Source: Bacteroidota bacterium
GTDB lineage: Bacteria; Bacteroidota; Bacteroidia; B-17B0; Aurantibacillaceae
NCBI GenBank assembly: GCA_947449125.1
Contig: CANFQR010000109.1
Span: 1-5,768 of the forward strand
Length of the DNA stretch: 5,768 bases
Direction of reading: 5' to 3'
Shown here: piece by piece, positions 1-4,586 of the stretch
Layout of the letters: every line of letters starts with the position of its first letter
Position numbering within the stretch: position 1 is the first letter of the stretch
Notes under the pieces: generated by a model
The model's input: the letters and a program-made list of their open reading frames with translations, nothing else
Databases searched by the model: none
Told to the model about the DNA's origin: nothing
Position numbers and translations under genes: made by a program

Positions 1-542
1 AATGCTTTTTTACCATAATAACTAACAATAAAATAAAATGACACTGCTAACAAAACAGAAAACAATAAGAACCAGGAATTATAAGCAGGCAGTATAAGCA
101 AGCCAAGTATTATACTTATGATAGAGAATGTAAAATCCAATAATAACTTGGTAATTCCTTTTTGCAAAGTAATTGTTTCAAAAAACTGATTTATTTTAAA
201 TTTTAAATCAGCCGTAACACCCATTGAAAAATAAGAAGAAATTTTATCGGCAACTTTTACAAATATCTTTTCTTGCAAAGTTTCATTAATACGCATTTGC
301 CAAAGCTGCAACACACCAATAAAAAAAGTAGCAGAAATAGTTAATAAACTCAACACAATTAAAGACGCAGAAAACTTCCCGGCCATTATGTATGTGATAA
401 TTCCTTGAACGCTTAACGGTATTACCAAATACATTATACCTTGCAGAGCTGCAAGTATATAAATTTTATAAACAGATTTCTTTTCAATTGAAAGCCATTT
501 TATTAATAATGCCGGCGAATTTTTATATTCAATCTCTTCCAT
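1..542 (-). CDS. ABC exporter, N-terminal membrane domain (partial, runs off left edge)
   Basis: An open frame of 180 codons starts at the ATG at 540-542 and continues past base 1, so only the N-terminal part is visible. Hydrophobic stretches at about residues 27-53, 59-80, 134-152 and 157-176, separated by a polar segment at 82-130, match the start of an ABC type-1 exporter membrane domain. The ATP-binding domain would lie off the window. There is no N-terminal C39 peptidase domain, because the hydrophobic part begins at about residue 27. From family knowledge, Bacteroidota commonly place such an exporter divergently from a TetR regulator of the type at 704-1375, often followed by HlyD-like and TolC-like genes. 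A peptide, toxin or drug export role is inferred; the substrate cannot be read from this fragment. The next in-frame upstream sequence gives no better start, and there is no Shine-Dalgarno site, as is usual in this phylum. Confidence 0.75.
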   Translation of the reverse strand, partial: MEEIEYKNSPALLIKWLSIEKKSVYKIYILAALQGIMYLVIPLSVQGIITYIMAGKFSASLIVLSLLTISATFFIGVLQLWQMRINETLQEKIFVKVADKISSYFSMGVTADLKFKINQFFETITLQKGITKLLLDFTFSIISIILGLLILPAYNSWFLLFSVLLAVSFYFIVSYYGKKA

Positions 543-605
543 ACCTTTTTTAAAAACATTAAAATACAATACTTAACAACTATTATGAATTAAATTAAGT
601 TAAAA

Positions 606-613
606 CAAAAATA
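606..613 (-). promoter_or_regulatory. Candidate Bacteroidota -7 element for the ABC exporter
   Basis: On the minus strand this reads TATTTTTG, an exact match to the Bacteroidota sigma-A -7 consensus TAnnTTTG. It would start transcription near base 600, giving a leader of about 58 nt before the exporter ATG. No clear -33 TTTG lies at the right spacing, and the expected -33 area falls inside the 630-646 palindrome. Short AT-rich consensus matches are common in such DNA, so this is tentative. Confidence 0.35.
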
Positions 614-629
614 ATCATATTATTCAATA

Positions 630-646
630 TAATAGTATTACTATTA
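630..646. promoter_or_regulatory. Perfect 17-bp palindrome, candidate TetR operator
   Basis: TAATAGTA-T-TACTATTA has 8-bp perfect arms around a single central base. It lies in the 161-bp divergent region between the exporter and the TetR gene, at the place where the exporter -33 element is expected. TetR-family dimers bind palindromes of about this length near their own gene, so it is a natural operator candidate. The sequence is AT-rich, so chance is not excluded. Confidence 0.4.
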
Positions 647-672
647 CAAATAAATGTTATAATTTTATTTAA

Positions 673-680
673 TATATTTG
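673..680 (+). promoter_or_regulatory. Candidate Bacteroidota -7 element for the tetR gene
   Basis: TATATTTG matches the TAnnTTTG -7 consensus exactly on the plus strand. Transcription would start near base 687, with a leader of about 17 nt before the ATG at 704. A convincing -33 TTTG is not visible at the usual 17-23 nt upstream, so the call rests on one element and its position. Confidence 0.4.
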
Positions 681-690
681 AGCTATTATA

Positions 691-700
691 AACTATAGTT
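691..700. promoter_or_regulatory. 10-bp palindrome at the tetR start, candidate second operator
   Basis: AACTATAGTT is a perfect 10-bp palindrome ending 3 nt before the TetR ATG and just after the predicted transcription start. The bases after its centre share TTACTAT (699-705) with the right half of the 630-646 palindrome (638-644), which would fit two related sites for one regulator. Autoregulation is inferred only. Confidence 0.25.
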
Positions 701-703
701 ACT

Positions 704-1375
704 ATGGATGTGATTTTTAAAATTAAAATAAATGAAAAAATCTTTTTAAAAGACCCTGAGGAGTCTGAATTAGGAAGAAAAATCGTAAAAAATGGTTTAC
801 TACTGATTAATAAAATAGGTTTTGAGAATTTCACTTTTAAAAAACTGGCTATGTCAGTAAAAACAACGGAAGCAACTGTATACCGTTATTTTGAAAACAA
901 ACACAGGTTACTTGTTTACCTTATAACCTGGTATTGGAGCTATCTTGAACACAAAGTCGTATTTAACACCAATAATATTTCAAATCCACAAATAAAAATT
1001 AAAAAAATAATAGAACTGCTTATAAACCCAACAATTACCGGCACAAACTCAGAATATATAAACGAAAAAGATGCTTACGATTTAGTTATGCAAGAAGGAT
1101 CGAAAGCCTACCTTACCAACCACATCAATTCTGATAATAAAAACCAATTATTTAAACCTTATAAAGATTTATGTTCTCGTTTTGCAAACATTATTCTCGA
1201 ACAAAATCCTAAATATAAATATCCGCGCTCGCTTGCAACAACTATCATTGAGATGTCGCACTCTCAAAAATTCTTCATGAAAAACTTACCATCTTTAACT
1301 GATTTTAGTAAAGAAAAAACAGAAAAAAAATTGATTGAGTTTTTAGAACATCTGTTGTTTCAAACAATTAAATAA
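704..1375 (+). CDS. TetR/AcrR-family transcriptional regulator
   Basis: This 223-residue protein has an N-terminal DNA-binding domain at about residues 20-75. The helix-turn-helix lies at 44-63 (FTFKKLA then ATVYRYF), and the YRYFENKHRLL segment at 60-70 is the typical TetR end of the recognition helix. The opening INEKIFLKDPEESELG and the WYW at 76-78 resemble a Bacteroidota subgroup of regulators found beside ABC exporters. The C-terminal part, about 80-223, would be the dimerisation and ligand domain and gives no clue to the ligand. The ATG at 704 is kept because the protein then begins at the usual family length. It is divergent from the exporter at 1-542 with 161 bp between, so control of that exporter and of itself is the simplest reading. 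It converges with the arsenic operon, with 14 nt between the stops. Confidence 0.88.
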   Translation: MDVIFKIKINEKIFLKDPEESELGRKIVKNGLLLINKIGFENFTFKKLAMSVKTTEATVYRYFENKHRLLVYLITWYWSYLEHKVVFNTNNISNPQIKIKKIIELLINPTITGTNSEYINEKDAYDLVMQEGSKAYLTNHINSDNKNQLFKPYKDLCSRFANIILEQNPKYKYPRSLATTIIEMSHSQKFFMKNLPSLTDFSKEKTEKKLIEFLEHLLFQTIK

Positions 1376-1389
1376 CATCTTGTTAAAAA

Positions 1390-2463
1390 TTAATTATCAG
1401 GCAACCTATAATATTTTTTTCTGAAAAAATATGCCAGTTTTACCAGTAATATTAAAGCAGGCACTTCAACCAGGGGGCCAATTACACCAGCAAACGCCTG
1501 ACCCGAATTAATACCAAATACACCAATTGAAACTGCAATAGCCAATTCAAAATTATTTCCGGAAGCCGTGAACGATAAAGCTATATTGTCCGAATAATTA
1601 GCACCCGCATGTTTACTTACATAAAACATTAGTAAAAACATTACTGCAAAATAAATAACTAAAGGCAAAGCTATTTTAAGAACATCCATAGGAATAGACA
1701 CAATCATACCTCCTTTTAAACTAAACATTATTACAATTGTAAACAACAAAGCTATTAATGTTACAGGAGAAACAACAGGGATAAATTTTTTAACAAACCA
1801 TTCTTCTCCTTTTATTTTAATTAATAAATACCTGCTAGCAATTGCCGCAACAAATGGAATACCCAAATAAAAACCAATGGTTTTAGCTATTTCGACAATG
1901 GTAATATTTATTGACAAACCTTTTATTCCAAATAACGGAAGGATAATTTCTAAATAAAAATAAGCGTATAAACTAAAAAAGAAAACCTGAATTAAACTGT
2001 TAATCCCTACCAAACCAGCCACCAGTTCTCGGTTGCCTTCTGCCATTTCATTCCACACAATAACCATGGCAATACAAGGAGCTAGCCCAATAATAATTAA
2101 ACCTGTCATGTAATCAGGCGTATCGTGAAGAAAAAAAACAGAAAGTAAACACATTAAAAGCGGTCCCACAATCCAGGTAATTAAAAACGATAATAAAACT
2201 AATTTTGGGTTTTTAAATACCCGAGGTATTTGAGAAAAATTTACTTTAGTAAGCGGCGGATACATCATTAATATCAATCCTATTGCTAAAGGAATATTTG
2301 TTGTACCTTTTGAATATGAATTTATAACATGCACAAACGAAGGGAAATTATAACCTATAGCTATTCCAATAGTCATAGCTGAAAAAATCCACAGCGTTAA
2401 AAATCGATCTAAAAAATTTAATCTTTTTATATCAGCTACAGATGCGTCATTATTTAATGTCAT
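1390..2463 (-). CDS. acr3: ACR3-family arsenite efflux permease
   Basis: This 357-residue inner-membrane protein with about ten hydrophobic segments exports arsenite, and in some members antimonite, using the proton gradient. ACR3 signatures are visible. One is a Cys at 130 in the APCIAMVIVWNE stretch, the position of the conserved essential membrane cysteine. The others are the FTASGNNFELAIAV stretch at 298-311 and GPLVEVP at 329-335, whose Glu333 corresponds to the conserved glutamate. The length is normal for the family. Databases often label such genes arsB, although ACR3 is unrelated in sequence to the E. coli ArsB pump. It is the last gene of the arsenic operon, starting 5 nt after the reductase stop, which implies translational coupling. 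The residue before Cys130 is Pro; many ACR3 proteins have Arg there, but Pro variants also occur. No arsA-like ATPase gene is adjacent, so the permease probably acts alone. Confidence 0.95.
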   Translation of the reverse strand: MTLNNDASVADIKRLNFLDRFLTLWIFSAMTIGIAIGYNFPSFVHVINSYSKGTTNIPLAIGLILMMYPPLTKVNFSQIPRVFKNPKLVLLSFLITWIVGPLLMCLLSVFFLHDTPDYMTGLIIIGLAPCIAMVIVWNEMAEGNRELVAGLVGINSLIQVFFFSLYAYFYLEIILPLFGIKGLSINITIVEIAKTIGFYLGIPFVAAIASRYLLIKIKGEEWFVKKFIPVVSPVTLIALLFTIVIMFSLKGGMIVSIPMDVLKIALPLVIYFAVMFLLMFYVSKHAGANYSDNIALSFTASGNNFELAIAVSIGVFGINSGQAFAGVIGPLVEVPALILLVKLAYFFRKKYYRLPDN

Positions 2464-2468
2464 AAATC

Positions 2469-3086
2469 TTAATCTATTACTTTTGAAAAAACATAAAAAA
2501 TCTCGGTAGCAATTTGTTTACAACACTCATCGTATTTTTGATTTTTGAATACCGAATCATCATAGAACTTAGGATCGTTATAGGTAGTAGCTATTCTTAA
2601 ATCTAAATGAGGAATAAACGGACAATTTTGTTCAGCTTCGCCGCATGTCATAATCGCCGCAAAGTCATTTTTAGGATTTATATTATTGTTATATAATTTA
2701 GAAAAACAAACTATGGGCTTTTTATTGTTATCAAAATATATTTCATATTTTGGATTTATTTCTTCATTAATTTTTATTACCTCTACACCTACTCTTATTA
2801 AAGCATTTATTGCATTATCGTTAAAAGCAGTTATTTCGGTTCCGCCCGAATAAGTATATACATTTTTTATATTAAAATAATTTGCTGCAATATTCGACCA
2901 AACTTGGCCGAGCTGACTACGGCGAGAATTATGTGTGCAAACGTAAACTAAATTTATTGACTGATTTTCGCTCTTTTTTTTTCTGATATAGGCGGCAAGT
3001 TTCTCTAAAATTACTTTACGCTCTTTTGTAATGAAATTAAACTCTAACAAACGTTCATCGCAATAAGCCTTTACTTTATTAATCAT
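2469..3086 (-). CDS. arsC: Arsenate reductase, low-molecular-weight phosphatase fold, with N-terminal extension
   Basis: This 205-residue cytoplasmic enzyme probably reduces arsenate to arsenite for export by ACR3. After an extension of about 44 mostly helical, charged residues comes a beta strand and the phosphatase P-loop C50-THNSR-R56-S57 (Cys-x5-Arg-Ser). Further on, C148 and C155 are seven residues apart in CGEAEQNCP, the same arrangement as Cys82 and Cys89 of the S. aureus pI258 ArsC. Asp171-Pro172 fits the catalytic Asp of the fold. All three redox cysteines of the thioredoxin-coupled type therefore appear to be present, which argues for arsenate reduction over plain phosphotyrosine hydrolysis. 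Bacteroidota relatives are often annotated only as protein-tyrosine-phosphatase. A further Cys127 and a vicinal pair C188-C189 are present. It starts 12 nt after the DUF6428 stop. Confidence 0.85.
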   Translation of the reverse strand: MINKVKAYCDERLLEFNFITKERKVILEKLAAYIRKKKSENQSINLVYVCTHNSRRSQLGQVWSNIAANYFNIKNVYTYSGGTEITAFNDNAINALIRVGVEVIKINEEINPKYEIYFDNNKKPIVCFSKLYNNNINPKNDFAAIMTCGEAEQNCPFIPHLDLRIATTYNDPKFYDDSVFKNQKYDECCKQIATEIFYVFSKVID

Positions 3087-3098
3087 AAAAAATATATT

Positions 3099-3572
3099 TT
3101 AACAACAATTAGTTCCTGGCGTACAGCACGAGTTATTGTTTACTTGCAATTCTTTTAAATTAATTTTCAGTTTTTCTTTTGGTATACCGCAAGAATCGGC
3201 TGCCAGACAATTAGTTTGCTTAGTTATTAATTCAAAATTTTGCCCGTTAAAATTTAAACCATATTTACCGATAGTTTGAGCCTGATATTCAACTTCAATG
3301 TCTGCGTCTTTAATCTCTAAAACCTTTTCTGAAAGATTAATTATATCCATTAGCTTTTTTGGTGCAAGCCTATGATCAAAATCATTGGCCTCCCATAGCT
3401 GAAAGCTAACAACCGTTTCCGTTCGAACAATACCTCCGCAATCAATAAACTTTTTAGTTAGTTGTCCCACCTCTGTCACATGAAAATGCTTAGGTACAAA
3501 TTTGCCATCCGGCAACAAAAAATTTAGTTCTGGTACCGAACCGAGTTGATTTTTAAATTCTGATAGTTTCAT
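3099..3572 (-). CDS. DUF6428-family protein with cysteine-rich C-terminus
   Basis: This 157-residue soluble protein has no signal peptide or membrane segment. It resembles the DUF6428 family, which I know from arsenic operons of Bacteroidota; its biochemical function is not established. Visible landmarks are a His-rich PKHFHVTE stretch at 27-34, Cys45 in IDCGG, FQLWEANDFDHRLAP at 57-71, and a cysteine-bearing end. That end has C122 and C128, then two vicinal pairs, C149-C150 and C156-C157, the last being the terminal residues. Vicinal cysteines bind As(III) in many proteins, so an arsenite-binding, buffering or chaperone role is plausible, but this is inference. It starts 28 nt after the arsR stop and ends 12 nt before the reductase, so it is the second gene of the operon. 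The family assignment comes from recall of sequence features, not a search. Confidence 0.75.
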   Translation of the reverse strand: MKLSEFKNQLGSVPELNFLLPDGKFVPKHFHVTEVGQLTKKFIDCGGIVRTETVVSFQLWEANDFDHRLAPKKLMDIINLSEKVLEIKDADIEVEYQAQTIGKYGLNFNGQNFELITKQTNCLAADSCGIPKEKLKINLKELQVNNNSCCTPGTNCC

Positions 3573-3600
3573 AGTTTATTTATTTTATAGCAAGTTAAGG

Positions 3601-3930
3601 TCAGCAACATTTATTTTCGATTATAAAATTTGTAAAAAAATCAGTTAAATAATTTTTTGCGTTTGCCCATTCTTTTTCATCAATACAATAACATACTTTA
3701 ACACCTTCAATACTTCCTTTTATTAAACCTGCCTCTTTAAGTTCCTTTAAATGTTGCGAAACCGTACTTTGAGAAAGTGGCAACTCCAACACAATATCAC
3801 CGCAAATACAGGTCTGTTTTTTAATTAACAAATTTAATATAGCAACCCTCGCAGGATTAGCCAAAGCTTTAGCATACTTTGAAATTTTATAATCTTTTGA
3901 AGTATAGTTTTTTGTTTTTGTATCCGGCAT
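3601..3930 (-). CDS. arsR: ArsR/SmtB-family arsenic-responsive repressor
   Basis: This 109-residue protein has a winged helix-turn-helix spanning about residues 15-85: AKALANPARVAIL at 20-32, the recognition helix region LSQSTVSQHLKELKEAGLI at 52-70, and the wing at 71-83. Cys41 and Cys43 in TCICGDIV sit where the classical ArsR metal-binding CxC (ELCVCDL in E. coli) lies, which supports As(III)/Sb(III) sensing. Extra cysteines occur at 80 and 82 in the wing and at 108-109 at the very end. In such proteins, binding of trivalent arsenic releases the DNA. It is the first gene of the operon and probably represses the whole of it through the inverted repeat at 3940-3969. The stop is TGA, the only non-TAA stop among the complete genes here. 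The ATG at 3928-3930 gives normal family length. Confidence 0.93.
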   Translation of the reverse strand: MPDTKTKNYTSKDYKISKYAKALANPARVAILNLLIKKQTCICGDIVLELPLSQSTVSQHLKELKEAGLIKGSIEGVKVCYCIDEKEWANAKNYLTDFFTNFIIENKCC

Positions 3931-3939
3931 TATATAAAT

Positions 3940-3969
3940 TTAATTAATCGTAAAAATACGATTAATTAA
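3940..3969. promoter_or_regulatory. Perfect inverted repeat upstream of arsR, probable ArsR operator
   Basis: TTAATTAATCGTA and TACGATTAATTAA are perfectly complementary 13-base arms separated by AAAA, 9 nt upstream of the arsR ATG. ArsR-family repressors bind short imperfect or perfect dyads near their own start, so this is the likely operator. The minus-strand centre reads TATTTTTA (3958 to 3951), one base off the Bacteroidota -7 consensus TAnnTTTG. Repressor binding could therefore cover the promoter itself. The dyad could also affect tspO on the other side. It is longer and more exact than expected by chance even in AT-rich DNA. Confidence 0.75.
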
Positions 3970-4023
3970 TAATTTAAAACGCGTAAAAATTTGTTAAATA
4001 TTTTTAATGTTAAGATGAAACAG

Positions 4024-4042
4024 AAATTATAATTTATAATTT
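4024..4042. promoter_or_regulatory. AT-only 19-bp palindrome upstream of tspO
   Basis: AAATTATAA-T-TTATAATTT has perfect 9-base arms around one central base, starting 82 nt upstream of the tspO ATG. It could be an operator for tspO, but it contains only A and T. In DNA of this composition such palindromes arise fairly easily, so it is recorded with low weight. Confidence 0.2.
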
Positions 4043-4105
4043 AATAGATGATATATAAATGTTATTTACTAATGTTAATTACCACATCCAATTAATACTA
4101 AATAC

Positions 4106-4567
4106 ATGCTTAAACTTATTTTATTTCTTGTCTTAAATTTTGCAGCACTAGGCGTTGGAGGACTTTTAATGGGCAATCCTGGTACAAACGAATTTTATCA
4201 AAATGTTAACAAAGCACCATGGACTCCTCCCGGATGGGTTTTTGGTTTTGCATGGACTAGCATTATGATTTGTTTCTCAATTTTTTTATATAAAGCATCT
4301 CAAAAACATAACATAAGGGATTTAAAGTTATTTTACATGTTATATGCCCTTCAATGGCTTTTAAATGTAATTTGGAATCCCGTATTCTTTAAATATCACT
4401 TTGTTTTAACCGGACTTGTAATTATTTTAATTTTAACGGTGTTAGTTTTTTGGTTTTTAATTTGGGCTTACAAAAATACCGTAATGGCGGCTATTTTTGT
4501 TCTTCCATATTTTATATGGCTTTTAATTGCAACTTCTTTAAATGCCTATATTTATCTATACAATTAA
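4106..4567 (+). CDS. tspO: TspO/MBR-family membrane protein (tryptophan-rich sensory protein)
   Basis: This 153-residue protein has five predicted membrane helices at about 2-22, 43-63, 73-93, 100-121 and 126-151, the standard TspO topology and length. Family motifs are clear: WTPPGWVFGFAWT at 39-51, QWLLNVIWNPVFF at 83-95 and LPYFIWLLIATSLNAYI at 133-149. TspO proteins bind porphyrins and related tetrapyrroles and are linked to stress or light responses. The exact role of bacterial members is debated and is not resolved by this sequence. It is divergent from arsR with 175 bp between, and convergent with the surface-protein gene, the stops being only 2 nt apart. The ATG at 4106 is the start that includes the first membrane helix. 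Whether it responds to arsenic through the shared region is unknown. Confidence 0.93.
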   Translation: MLKLILFLVLNFAALGVGGLLMGNPGTNEFYQNVNKAPWTPPGWVFGFAWTSIMICFSIFLYKASQKHNIRDLKLFYMLYALQWLLNVIWNPVFFKYHFVLTGLVIILILTVLVFWFLIWAYKNTVMAAIFVLPYFIWLLIATSLNAYIYLYN

Positions 4568-4586
4568 AGTTATTTAATTAAAGTTA
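4562..4586. repeat. Short direct repeat across the convergent stop codons
   Basis: AATTAAAGTTA occurs at 4562-4572 and again at 4576-4586, a period of 14 bases. The first copy carries both the tspO stop TAA (4565-4567) and the complement of the minus-strand gene's TAA (4570-4572). The second copy encodes that gene's last Val-Thr-Leu-Ile. It may be a small slipped duplication at the gene junction. Confidence 0.6.

Noticed and set aside
595..834. Minus-strand open frame of 79 codons
   Set aside because: It overlaps the start of the TetR gene antisense and the divergent promoter region, has low-complexity Ile/Asn/Ser/Phe composition from AT-rich DNA, and matches no family I recognise.
1355..1385. 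Possible bidirectional terminator between tetR and acr3
   Set aside because: There is a 5-bp stem TAACA/TGTTA with a 3-nt loop at 1373-1385 and a TTGTTT-C-AAACAA palindrome at 1355-1367. The first is too weak and lacks a clean T-tract; the second is inside the TetR coding end with a one-base loop.
1390..3930. Mobile or plasmid-borne arsenic island
   Set aside because: No transposase, integrase, terminal repeats or tRNA is visible, and base composition and codon use look the same as the flanking genes.
3984..4006. Imperfect AT-rich inverted repeat with 7-base arms (TAAAAAT/ATTTTTA)
   Set aside because: A 9-base loop and A/T-only arms make it indistinguishable from background in this intergenic region.
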